From CAVQCA01 sp963710815 (GTDB lineage: Bacteria; Pseudomonadota; Gammaproteobacteria; UBA9214), in contig CAVQCA010000058.1 in NCBI GenBank assembly GCA_963710815.1, positions 1 to 64,000 on the forward strand: a stretch of 64,000 bases of DNA, given 5' to 3'. The notes beneath the pieces are model-generated. The model saw nothing but the letters and a program-made list of their open reading frames with translations. It did not search any database and was not told the DNA's origin. The stretch's first letter is position 1. Each line of letters starts with the position of its first letter. A program made the position numbers and the translations under genes. Below, piece after piece: positions 45,858 to 55,573 of the stretch.

Positions 45858-48800
45858 ATGGCTGAGCAACAGGATTTCTCCATGCCGCATGATGCCAAAT
45901 CACTGGGCATCGCCGGCAGAACTGCACGACTCTTTATCACCTCACCCGTCACGCCAATGTTGCTGATCGCGGCATTGCTCGTCGGATTGATGGGTCTGTT
46001 CTTTACCCCCCGCCAGGAAGATCCGCAAATCTCCGTCCCGATGGTCGACATATTCGTCCAGTATCCCGGGGCCTCGGCGCAGCAGGTGGCCAGTCTGGTT
46101 ACCGATCCGCTGGAACGGATCATGAAGGAAATCCCCGGTGTCAGGCATACCTATACGGCGTCCGAGCGTGGCCGCGCCATGGTTACCGTGCGCTTCTATG
46201 TCGGTGAGGACATGGGGAAGTCAATCGTCAAGGTCCACGACAAGCTGCAATCCAATCTCGACAAGATCCCGCCCGATGTGTCCATGCCGCTGGTAAAACC
46301 GGTCTCGGTCGATGATGTCCCCATCGTAACGGCCACCCTGTGGTCAAACGATGTCGATGACGGCGCGCTGCGGACCCTCGCACTGGATGTGTTGCAACGC
46401 CTTGGCTCTGTGAACGGTACGGGCAAGGGGTTTATCGTAGGAGGGCGCGAGGATCAGTTGAAGGTGGAAGTCCTGCCCGAGCGTCTTTCCGGGTTTGGCA
46501 TCAGTCTGCCGCAGGTCGCCGAGACCATACGCACGGCAAATTCGGAGAAGACGGCGGGTGGCGTCGAGACCGGCGGCACCAATCTTTCAGTACGCACCGG
46601 CGCCTTCCTGAAGACGGCTTCTGATATCGAGCGTCTGGTGGTGGGGGTACGCAACGGCGTGCCGGTTTACGTCCGCGATGTGGCGCGCGTAGCGCATGAA
46701 CCTGCCGACCCGTCCCGGATGGTCGCGCAGTATACCGGACCGGCCTATGAGGGCGCGAACCCCGAGGCCGATGGCGCGCCGGCCGTGACCATCGCCATCG
46801 CCAAGAAAGAAAAGACCAATGGGGTGGTTGTGGCCGATCGCCTTCTGAAAAAGCTCGATGAACTCAAGGGCGACCTGATACCTGCAAACGTTCACGTGGA
46901 GATCACCCGCAATTACGGCAAGACAGCCAATGACAAGGTCAACGAACTGCTGAAGGCCATGTTCGAGGCGGCGATATTCGTCGCACTCCTGTGTCTTTAC
47001 GGTTTGGGCTTTCGTGCCGCTTTTGTTGTCATTACCGTCATTCCCATCGTTATCCTGGTGACCATCTGGTGGGCGATGATGGTGGATTACACCATCGACC
47101 GCGTCAGTCTTTTCGCCCTGATCTTCTCCATCGGCATTCTGGTTGACGATGCGACCGTGGTCATCGAGAACATCTTTCGACACTGGCTGGAACAGGGCAG
47201 GACCAGTGTCGCCCTCGCCGTCGACGCGGTGCGCGAGGTGGGTAACCCGACGATACTTGCCACCCTGACCATCATATCCGCCCTGCTGCCGATGGGGTGG
47301 GTCAGTGGCCTGATGGGGCCCTATATGCGTCCCATCCCGGTGCTGGGTTCCTCGGCCATGTTCTTCTCGCTGGTCGCCGCCTTTATCTTCACGCCCTGGT
47401 TCGCGGTCAAGGTGGCGCCCAGACTGTCGGCGCTGGAAAAAGCGGCAAAAAAGGAAATCAAAACACATCAGAAAATCAGTCGCTTTTATCGACCCATCAT
47501 CACCCCACTGATTAATAACCGCTTTCTTGGTTATGCGTTCCTGTTCACACTCATCGGTCTGACGGCCGGGTTGTGCTTCCTCTTTTATACCCAGACCGTG
47601 GTTGTCAAGATGCTGCCGTTTGACAACAAGCCGGAATTTTCCGTGGTACTCGACATGCCGGAAGGCACGGCAATGCCCGTCACCGCCAATGTTATCGGGG
47701 CGCTGGCCGAGGAAGTCCGCAAACTACCGGAAGTCACACAGGTCCAGACTTATACCGGGACGGCAGAGCCATTCAATTTCAACGGAATGGTGCGTCACTA
47801 TTACCTGCGCCAGAATTCCTGGGATGCCGACATGCTGGTCATGATCAAGGACAAGCACAAACGTGAAAAGACCAGCCACGAACTTGCCGTAGAGGCACGC
47901 CACCGACTGACTCCGATTGCAGAGGCAATGGGGGGACGCATAGCCGTGGTCGAGATGCCGCCCGGACCACCGGTGCTGCAGACGGTAGTCGCGGAGGTCC
48001 ACGGACCGGGTGCCGAAATACGGCGCAAGGTGGCTGCCGACATGACGGATATGTTCGAGAAAGTTCCGAATGTCGTTGACGTCAACAACTACATGGCTGA
48101 TCCCTATGAATACTGGCGCTTCAATGTCGATACTCAAAAGGCCGTGCGCCGGGGAATATCGGTCGACACGATCAACAATACTCTCGCCATGGCCATGGGC
48201 AACTATAAACTGGGTGATGTCAAACGCGGCACAGTATTGGAACCCACCTATATAGTCATACAGGTGCCGCTCTCCAGCCGGTCGCAGATCACCAGCCTGG
48301 GGGATCTGCCGGTGCCGACGAACGACGGCAAGACCTTGCCTCTCTCCGAACTGGGTCAGTTCGTCAAGCAATATGAAGACCCCATCATCTACACCAAGGA
48401 CCTGCGTGGAGTCGAATATGTGGTAGGCGAGATGGAAGGCCGTCTGGGTGCGCCGATCTACGGCATGCTGGGGATCGAAGACCTCGTGAAGGACTATACC
48501 GCCCCGGATGGCGTGAAGATGGGGACCATGCCCTGGAACCTGTTCGGCCCCCCGGCGGACGATAGCAAGCCCGGTTATGAATGGAGCGGGGAGTGGACGG
48601 TGACCTACGAGACCTTCCGCGACATGGGTGGTGCATTCATGGCGGCCCTGGTGCTGATTTACGGACTGATCGTCTGGGAATTCAGGAATTTCACCATAGC
48701 CGGCCTCATTATGTCGCCCATTCCGCTGACTCTCATCGGCATTATCCCCGGGCACTGGATCATGGGCGCGGAGTTCACGGCCACCTCGATGATTGGCATG

Positions 48801-49723
48801 ATTGCCCTGGGCGGGATCATCGTACGGCAATCCATTCTGATCGTTGAGTTCGTCAAGATCGAGGTCGCTAAGGGTAAGGATGTCAGGGAGGCGGCCATCA
48901 AGGGTGCGGAAATACGCATGCGGCCAATTTTTATCACTTCCCTGACCACGATGGCCGGTGCTTCCACCATATTGAGTGATCCGATTTTCAGCGGGCTGGC
49001 CATCAGTACACTGTTTGGCGCCGGTGTGGGAACCTCATGGCCCTGCTCGTCATCCCGCTCGGTTGTATCAGCGCTCGCAAGCAATTCTATATGCAGACCG
49101 CCGATGATGGCACGGTTGGCATCAGTCCGGCCTACCAGAAAATTGAGAAAGTCGGGCAGGAAACATCGTCCAGGCCAGCGGGTACGCCGCTGTGGATGCG
49201 TTTATACAGCGGGATCATCTCTGTTTTTACCTGGATCTTTTATATCGTTCGGGCTGTCTTCACCATGCTCGGCATGGGTTTCAAGGCCATATTGGGTGGC
49301 TTTGGACGTCGTCGAGGTGCGACACCTCCCCCACCGCCGCCCACACCGGGTGGTGGCACGCCGCCCCCCCCTCCACGCGGGGGAACGCCCCCCCCACCGC
49401 GTGAGGCACCGCCAACGCCACAACCTGTTCCTGCGGCGGAGACGGCAGCTGCGGCTACAACAGAACCCGCGGTGAGCGCGGTTGCAGCACAACCCCCGAT
49501 TGATTCGGCGTCCAGGATGAGCGAGGCGCCAGCACCCGCAACTGAGCCCGTGCTTCCCGGGTCCATGGGGAAGGCGCCACCGTCGTTCAGTCGGCGGCCG
49601 CTGACGATGCTGACCATTCGGGTGAGGGCCACGATGAATCTGCCACGTCTGCAACCGGGGATGAGGGCGAGAGTGAGGGCATCGTGCGTAAACGTCGCGG
49701 GATACGCCTCAAGCAGGATCTAA
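45858..49723 (+). CDS. RND-superfamily transporter with extra C-terminal helix and Pro-rich tail, frameshifted
   Basis: The main frame (45858 to about 49030) is an RND pump, with the TM4 acidic pair in GILVDDATVVIEN, two large periplasmic loops and 12 helices. At about 49031 one base is missing (GVGT should continue LMALLVIPLG); the correct reading moves to the next frame. That frame adds a further hydrophobic helix (LYSGIISVFTWIFYIVRAVF) and a tail of Pro/Gly then Ala/Glu-rich sequence. A second one-base loss near 49570 is likely, because the third frame gives a plausible ending (GIVRKRRGIRLKQDLN, stop at 49728). Indels are probably assembly errors. The substrate is unknown. Confidence 0.85.
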
Positions 49724-49797
49724 ACTAAAGTTAAGGTGCGAATGCTCGCTAATTCATTACAGTATGGATGCGTCGGAGAGTTGAAAGGATATTACCA

Positions 49798-50430
49798 ATG
49801 AGACACCATGCTACCGTATTACAACGCTGTCTGGGTGCGATCATGGGCCTCGCGGGCGCCATGGCAGTAGTCGGTGCCTTCGCCGCGAGTGAACTACAGG
49901 CTGCACCGCAAACCCAAACCTCAAACCGTAATTACGATCCTGACTGGGCTATCGTCTCGGCTCCACCGCCACCCGGCCCCTATCAATCCGTTAATATCGA
50001 TCCCCGGGTGCCGGGTCAAGAGGTTGTCAAAACACCGTTTGTTAGCGGTCTTGGAGTATCACCCCCGGGCCAGGACGGACAACAGGGTGATTACCTTGCG
50101 GACGCGCCACCGGCGGCCGGTTTACCGACGCCCACGTCCCCCGGCGCTTATTCGGGATCTCAGTTTTACGATCCTGAACCTCCGCCCGGGTACTACGGTT
50201 ATCGCGGTTATAACCGGAGCCAACCGACTCCGGTCCCGGGGCAGATGCGGTCATATGGTTACCCTCATCGCCAGGTCTACCCGCCTAATGGCTATGCGCC
50301 ATCACCCTGGACTAATAACCTGCCGGCACAACGTGCCGAAGAGGAGGTTCCACCACCACCTGCATCTAACCGTATGAGCGTTCCGCCGGCACCCGAGCCG
50401 TTCTATCGTCGCGGGAGCGGTACACAGTAA
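49798..50430 (+). CDS. Exported Pro/Tyr-rich protein
   Basis: I do not recognise a family. The 210-residue product starts at the ATG at 49798 (gaaagg upstream) with a signal peptide (about 1-37, ending SELQAAP). The rest is of low complexity and rich in Pro, Gly, Tyr, Gln and Ser (YDPEPPPGYYGYRGYNRSQ), so it is probably intrinsically disordered. It lies between the RND pump and a lipoprotein of similar composition and just upstream of the sulfur-globule-type protein. This suggests a shared extracytoplasmic matrix role. Confidence 0.72.
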   Translation: MRHHATVLQRCLGAIMGLAGAMAVVGAFAASELQAAPQTQTSNRNYDPDWAIVSAPPPPGPYQSVNIDPRVPGQEVVKTPFVSGLGVSPPGQDGQQGDYLADAPPAAGLPTPTSPGAYSGSQFYDPEPPPGYYGYRGYNRSQPTPVPGQMRSYGYPHRQVYPPNGYAPSPWTNNLPAQRAEEEVPPPPASNRMSVPPAPEPFYRRGSGTQ

Positions 50431-50447
50431 CCGCATGCCTAATTACC

Positions 50448-51079
50448 ATGGGGATGCAGAGTCGCCCAAGCTCAGAAACCCTGGTCATCTGGATTGTGCT
50501 GTTATTTGTCGTTTACCTTGTTACCTCCTGCAGCGATGGTAAGAAAAAACCGGAAGAGACCTCCAGTGGCGCGGTGAAGGCGCCGCAAGTACAGCAACCG
50601 ATTGTCAAGCAGTGGTATCCACATTCAAAATATCCAACATTGTCAAGTCCTTATGTCCAAGCGCCGTTGCCATCATCCCCATCCATGGGTCAACCTCAGC
50701 AACCCTATTACCCGGGTACGTATCCACCGCCCCAAATGACGGAGCAAACATCACCGCAATCCTCACCCTGGTACCAGACCATTCCGCCACAAAATACGCC
50801 GTCGCCAGAGTATCAGACCCAACCCCAATATCAGGTCCAGCGTCCCTGGGGGGAGTTTCCTCCCCTGAAAAAAAAGAAAGAAAGCACGACACGTGAAGAA
50901 CAGCGACCTGATACAATTCCCTATGGAGGGGGGCAAGGTTATGGCGGTTAGGAGGTTATGGCGGTTATGGCGGTTATGGCGGTTATGGCTACTATGACCC
51001 GTCGCTGGGTGTTCCGGGGTTGGGCGGTGGGATTTACGGCATCAATCCGGGAATGATGCCACCGCTCTATGGCTGGTAA
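50448..51079 (+). CDS. Lipoprotein with Pro/Gln-rich stalk and Gly/Tyr tail, frameshifted
   Basis: The open frame runs to 50951. It has a hydrophobic signal with lipobox VTSC, then a Pro/Ser/Gln/Tyr-rich stalk and a Lys/Glu patch (LKKKKESTTREEQ). It stops inside a run of GGY codons. In the next frame the pattern continues as (GGY)n, then YYDPSLGVPGLGGGIYGINPGMM and a stop at 51079. One missing t near 50948 (ggttagg for ggttatgg) explains this. The restored product is about 210 residues. The Gly/Tyr tail resembles the neighbouring sulfur-globule-type protein, suggesting a membrane-tethered partner. Confidence 0.7.
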
Positions 51080-51277
51080 TATGGGATCCGCACTTGATTC
51101 TGGAAAGATACAAGACAGGTAATGGTCACTGTTGCTAATGTCTTCTCTTCAACCGGCTAGCGTCGGTTGAGAGTTGGAATCAGATACGGCCCCTCCCTCC
51201 GTTGATGATTCAGGTAACCAAGGGAGTCAAGTTTGCAATATCGATTGCATACAAAACAACATGATGAGGTAGTAGAT

Positions 51278-51676
51278 ATGAATAAACTGACCAAAACATT
51301 GTGTGCCACCGCTATAGCCGGTGCAATGGCGATTCCTTTCACTGCAGCCCAGGCCTGGTGGGGCGGTGGTCCCTGGGGCGGCGGTGGTCCCTGGAATAAT
51401 GGCTGGGGTAATAACGGCTGGGGTGATGGCTGGGGTGATGGCTCCGGCGATTTCGACTTCAACATGAGCGGTGGTGCTCACGGCAGCGGCTATGGCCGTG
51501 GTTATGGTCGTGGCTACGGTTCCGGCTATGGCTATGGCTATGGCGGCTATCCATATTATGGCTACGGTGGTCCCTATGGTTACGGCGGCTATCCAGGCGC
51601 CTATGGTGCTCCGTATGGCTACGCTCCTCCGGTGGCCGCACCCGCGCAGCCAGCCGAACCGGCCACCAGCAAATAA
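51278..51676 (+). CDS. Sulfur-globule-type Gly/Tyr-rich exported protein
   Basis: The ATG at 51278 follows gatgagg and gives 132 residues. A signal peptide (about 1-26, cleavage after AQA) is followed by WWGGGPWGGGGPWNNGWG and long GYG repeats (YGRGYGRGYGSGYGYGYGG), then a short Ala/Pro tail. This is the composition of the SgpA/SgpB-type proteins that coat periplasmic sulfur globules in purple and other sulfur bacteria. Gly/Tyr-rich proteins also occur outside sulfur bacteria, so the call rests on signal peptide, size and composition. An intrinsic terminator follows, consistent with high expression. Confidence 0.75.
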   Translation: MNKLTKTLCATAIAGAMAIPFTAAQAWWGGGPWGGGGPWNNGWGNNGWGDGWGDGSGDFDFNMSGGAHGSGYGRGYGRGYGSGYGYGYGGYPYYGYGGPYGYGGYPGAYGAPYGYAPPVAAPAQPAEPATSK

Positions 51677-51691
51677 CCAGGCCGGAAACCC

Positions 51692-51727
51692 AAACGAGCC
51701 CGCACAGGGATGTGTCGGCTCGTTTTT
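51692..51727 (+). terminator. Intrinsic terminator of the sulfur-globule-type gene
   Basis: A 9-bp stem (aaacgagcc at 51692-51700 with ggctcgttt at 51717-51725), extended by a weaker inner cgcaca/tgtgt pairing, is followed by tttttcttt. It lies 16 bases past the stop codon. Confidence 0.88.
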
Positions 51728-51849
51728 CTTTAGCAGGCGAGTGGACTGTTAGACAGATCGTGCTATAGGACAGAATCACATGCATTAACCAAACACCATT
51801 CATTTAACAGACTGGTTCGTTTCCAATACTATGTTTGCGAGGGTAACGT

Positions 51850-52647
51850 TTGAAAATGTGCTTTAGGTTTCTTTCTTCGCTGATATTGTTGCTGTCTATA
51901 TCCACGGCCGTCATCGCCGGACAGGGCCCGATTGAATTTTCAGCGGTTATCGATCAATCCATGCCGCAGCAAGAACCCCGGCAGAGCAAGATATATATCG
52001 GTAACGGGCGGATGCGTACTGACATCATCGTCAACGGCAAGACGATGATCCAGATTATCGATATGAAGCAGCAGACGGCCTACATGCTAGATCCCGCAGG
52101 GCATTCCTATATGGTGCGTAAGGCGGGGCCCGGTGAGATGATGCCGGGTGGCTCGGCCGTGGCCGCGAAAGATGCCAATCCCTGTGCCGGTATGCAAAAT
52201 CTTGGCTGTACCAGGCTTGGTGTTGAGGATGTCAACGGCCGGCCGGCGGAAAAGTGGGAGATGGTGAATACCTCCCCCGGGCAATCCGGCAAAATGATTG
52301 TCTGGCTGGATCAGGAGCGTCATATGCCGGTACGCCAATCACTTCCGGACGGCTCTACCATGGAGATGCGACTGATTGGCAGGGAGACATTGAATGGCCG
52401 CGTTACTGAAAAATGGGAAATGACGGCAACCCGGCCCGGCGGTCAGAAATATGTCGTTCAGCAGTGGTTTGATCCCGGGCTGAAGATGAATATCCGTGAA
52501 GAACGACCGGGTGGATTTGTCAGTGAATTTCGCAATATAAAGATTGGCAAACAGCCGGCGGACCTGTTTACTGTACCGGCGGATTACAAGGAAGTGAGCA
52601 TCCCGCAGGGCGGGGGGATGGAACCGGGCCAGGGTAGCGAGCATTGA
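51850..52647 (+). CDS. Exported DUF4412-type protein
   Basis: The product of about 265 residues has a signal peptide and a beta-rich domain with repeated motifs KIYIGNGRMRTDIIVNGKT and KWEMTATRPGGQKYVVQQW, the pattern of DUF4412 (LolA-like fold) proteins. It also contains a Cys pair (NPCAGMQNLGCTR). The TTG at 51850 is well spaced from gagggt; an ATG at 51856 is the alternative. It is probably periplasmic and could bind a lipid or hydrophobic ligand. It follows the terminator of the globule-type gene, so it starts a new transcript. Confidence 0.75.
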   Translation: MKMCFRFLSSLILLLSISTAVIAGQGPIEFSAVIDQSMPQQEPRQSKIYIGNGRMRTDIIVNGKTMIQIIDMKQQTAYMLDPAGHSYMVRKAGPGEMMPGGSAVAAKDANPCAGMQNLGCTRLGVEDVNGRPAEKWEMVNTSPGQSGKMIVWLDQERHMPVRQSLPDGSTMEMRLIGRETLNGRVTEKWEMTATRPGGQKYVVQQWFDPGLKMNIREERPGGFVSEFRNIKIGKQPADLFTVPADYKEVSIPQGGGMEPGQGSEH

Positions 52648-52743
52648 TGCTTGCATACGTGATCCCGGAATGATGGGGAGTCATTACAAAGTCCCGTTTC
52701 TCAAGTTAAGGTTTGCACTGTCTTGGGGATTAACAACCATACA

Positions 52744-53403
52744 ATGATTACTGTTATCGCGAACCTCAAAGGTGGCTCCGGCAAGAGTACGGTGGCCTTC
52801 AACCTCGCTGTCTGGCTCGAGAAGAACAATCGCCCGGTCATCGGTTATGATCTTGACCCGCAATGCACCTTCAGCGATCTGGCGATGCTGCGCCGGGAAA
52901 TGGAATACAAGCCTGATTTGACGATTCACTCCGTGAGGGCCGTGCTCAAGGAGCAATTGCTCGCGCATGCCGGGCATGAGGTGCTCATTGATGTCGGGGC
53001 GGCGAATCTTGCCGCCATGAAAGAAGCCATGACGGCGGCGGATCGCATACTGATCCCGGTCCCGCCGAGTCAGGCCGATGTCTGGGCAACCCAGCGTTTC
53101 CTGCATATTATCGGGCCAGATCTTGATGTCATGAAGACCAATGGTGCACAGCAAACACTGGCCTTCGTCAACCGGGCCGATACCAACAAATCCATCCGTG
53201 AAACGCACGAAACCGAAGCGGCATTGCGTCTGCTGCCGGGTATCGATATCGTTCTTCCGCAACGGCTACGTCTCAGGACGGGTTTCCGCCGTTCACTGAG
53301 TGAAGGGTTGACCGTGTTTGAGATGTGGCCGCGGAGTAAGGCGGCGCAGGAATTCAGAACGTTAGCGAAAGCGCTCTATCCCGACGTAGCCGGGCAATCA
53401 TAG
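52744..53403 (+). CDS. ParA/MinD-type ATPase
   Basis: The 219-residue protein has the deviant Walker A KGGSGKST at residues 9-16 (signature Lys9), VIGYDLDPQ as switch I, VLIDVGAAN as Walker B and a compact C-terminus ending in FRTLAKALYP. It resembles the short, orphan ParA (McdA/ParC-like) ATPases that space protein or organelle cargoes over the nucleoid. There is no parB or origin-like repeat beside it, so plasmid partition is unlikely. The next gene, 31 bases downstream, encodes a membrane protein that could be its partner. Confidence 0.85.
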   Translation: MITVIANLKGGSGKSTVAFNLAVWLEKNNRPVIGYDLDPQCTFSDLAMLRREMEYKPDLTIHSVRAVLKEQLLAHAGHEVLIDVGAANLAAMKEAMTAADRILIPVPPSQADVWATQRFLHIIGPDLDVMKTNGAQQTLAFVNRADTNKSIRETHETEAALRLLPGIDIVLPQRLRLRTGFRRSLSEGLTVFEMWPRSKAAQEFRTLAKALYPDVAGQS

Positions 53404-53434
53404 TGACAGGATACTTATTGCAGGAGTATGCAGG

Positions 53435-54893
53435 ATGAACAACCTTGCTCGCATTGTCAGTCACGGCTTTGCCATTGTCGTCGTCATATTACTGGGCATC
53501 GGATTTATCTACCGTGGACAACTGTTCCCTGATCTCGAGCTTCCCGATTTTCTGTTGCCGGAGTCAGCTAAAGTGGCAGGGAGCGGCGAAAAGCCTGCGG
53601 ATGTCCTGCCTGGTAGAAAAATAGCGGTGGAAGCGGCTGCTGATGAAGCCGCCAGGGCACCAGTCTTCGGAGGCGGTTGGCGAAGAATCGGCGCCTGTCG
53701 TACCTGCCGGGGGTGCGACGGAGGAGGCGCCCGGAACAAAAGCTGAAAACCCACCATCGGAAACCCCGCGCGAGGCGGCACCAGGCAGGATGGCCATCGA
53801 GGCCGCTGGTGAAGATCGTCAACCGGATGTTGAAGCTGTGCCGCTACCCGAGGCAGAAGAAACCGTGTCCGGCGAAGGTTCAACCGGGGGTGAGCCCGGC
53901 TCAAATGCCATGGGGGGCGGCATCTCGCCAGTCCCGGCGATTCCGACAGAATCTCCTGTAGAGCCACAGGTGGGCAGTTCTGGTTCAAACACCGGTATGA
54001 AACCCCCGCCACTCTCTTCCGGGACTTCACCTGAACCCGGAACGTCCGCCGCGGGGGGCGGCATCTCGCCAGTCCCGGCTATTCCGGCAGAATCCCCGCT
54101 TGAACCACCGTCGGAAGGCCCTGGTTCAAACGCCGGTACGAAGGCCCCGCCACTCCCATCCGGGACTTCACCTGAACCTGGAACGTTTGCCGCGGAGGGC
54201 AGCGTCTCGCCAGTCCCGGCGGCTCCGGCAGAATCTCCTGTCGAGCCACAGGCGGAGGGGTCTGGTTCAAACACCGGCATGAAAGCCTCGCCACTCCTCC
54301 CATCCGGGACTTTACCTGAACCTGGAACGTCCGCCACGGGAAGCAGCGTCTCGCCAGTCCCGGCCGCGCCGACGGAATCCCCGTTCGAGCCACAGGCGGG
54401 GGAATCTGGTTCAAACCGGGAGTCTTATCCGGTCACGGAACCTCTGGAAGGTACGGGCGCCACCCCGGAGGGGGCGGCTACGCCTGGTTCTTCACCCGTC
54501 ACTACCGAAAAGACACCACCTGGCGGGACAACCGTCGGGCAACCATCCCGGATTCCCGCCGCGGCGAAAAAACCCTATGAGCTTCTTGCTGCGGCGCGCG
54601 AGGCATTCTGGTTGCACAATTATGAGGATGCCGAGAAAAACTACCGCGCACTGACGAAACTTGAACCAGAGAATCCGGATGGGTACGGGGAACTGGGTAA
54701 TATGTATTTTTCACAGGGACGCTGGGAAGAAGCTGCCGCGGCGTATTACGATGCAGGGATCCGACTCGTCAGGGAAGGGCATATCGACAGGGCGCGTGAA
54801 CTGGTCAGTGTGATCCGTAGATTGAATGGAAAGCAGGCCGATGAACTGGAAAAACTCATTAGTTCGGCAGCGACGCCCGGGGGCAATGATTAA
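53435..54893 (+). CDS. Membrane protein with Pro-rich repeats and C-terminal TPRs, frameshifted
   Basis: The first frame (53435-53746) has one membrane helix (GFAIVVVILLGIGFIY) and an acidic stretch, then loses sense after EAARAPV. The second frame (53643-54893) continues sensibly as SSEAVGEESAPVVPAGG and so on. One extra t near 53672 explains the switch. The restored protein of about 485 residues has four 47-48-residue Pro/Ser/Gly repeats and a C-terminal TPR-like domain (REAFWLHNYEDAEKNYRALTKLEPENPDGYGELGNMYFSQGRWEEAAAAYYDAG). It may be the membrane partner or adaptor of the preceding ParA-like ATPase. Confidence 0.75.
53922..54415 (+). repeat. Four coding repeats of 141-144 bp
   Basis: Units beginning at 53922, 54063, 54204 and 54348 encode SPVPA...ESP.EP, GSN.G.K, PLPSGTSPEPGT. 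Spacing is 141, 141 and 144 bases, so the frame is preserved. Copies are diverged but clearly related, indicating older duplication than in the 672-bp repeats. Confidence 0.85.
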
Positions 54894-54918
54894 CGTTTTT
54901 TTCAGGGGGAGATAACAG

Positions 54919-55509
54919 ATGCTCAGATTTATTTGGAATTTACTTGCCTTGATCGGGCTTCTACTGGTCGCCGGGATGATTTACGTGTCGATCCAGCTGG
55001 GAGATAACCTGGTCAATCTACGTTCGTTTGACAACAAGGCCCCCGAGGTTTACCTCGATATGGCCAGGAAACTGATCGAGACGGGTAACGCGGCCGAGGC
55101 GACGGTGTGGAAATTTCCAGTCAAGGAAGGCCTGAAGCGGGAGGATGTCGAACAGACCATGCAGTTTGTCGCCAATGAACATAACATCAAGGATGTCGGT
55201 GAGCTGCCACTTTCAGAACAGGTGGCGGCCATGACGGGCAAGCCGCAGCGTTTCCTCAAGATTTACATGTTCTGTAATCCTTTGACTGCCGCCGATATGT
55301 TTAACTATTCGTCCGCTTTCTCGGCTTATCTGCCATGCCGGATATCGCTGATTGAAGACCCGCAGGGCAAGTTATGGCTCTATACGCTCAATATGGATAT
55401 GATGATATACGGCGGCAAGACCTTGCCCGAGCCGTTGCGCAAAGAGGCCATCGCGGTCAAGGAAACCATTCTGGATATTATGAAAAGGGGATCGACAGGG
55501 GAGTTTTAG
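54919..55509 (+). CDS. Membrane-anchored DUF302-like protein
   Basis: The 196-residue product has one N-terminal membrane helix (about 5-26) and a soluble domain. Its second half contains FLKIYMFCNPLTAADMFNYSSAFSAYLPCRISLIEDPQGKLWLYTLNMD, matching the CNP and LPC cysteine motifs of DUF302 proteins. The first half carries a helical region with EATVWKFPVKEGLKREDVEQTMQ. DUF302 function is unknown. It lies 25 bases after the repeat/TPR protein and 64 before the dynamin-like GTPase, probably in one transcript. Confidence 0.75.
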   Translation: MLRFIWNLLALIGLLLVAGMIYVSIQLGDNLVNLRSFDNKAPEVYLDMARKLIETGNAAEATVWKFPVKEGLKREDVEQTMQFVANEHNIKDVGELPLSEQVAAMTGKPQRFLKIYMFCNPLTAADMFNYSSAFSAYLPCRISLIEDPQGKLWLYTLNMDMMIYGGKTLPEPLRKEAIAVKETILDIMKRGSTGEF

Positions 55510-55573
55510 AGTTAAACCTCATCCAATGATCACTAAGTAACCTGACACCCGGACCTGCCTCCAGTATTCATCG

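Noticed and set aside
50930..50990. Programmed frameshifting or phase variation in the GGY run
   Set aside because: The repeat unit is 9 bp, so copy changes would not shift the frame; a single missing t explains the break, and similar indels occur in five other places.
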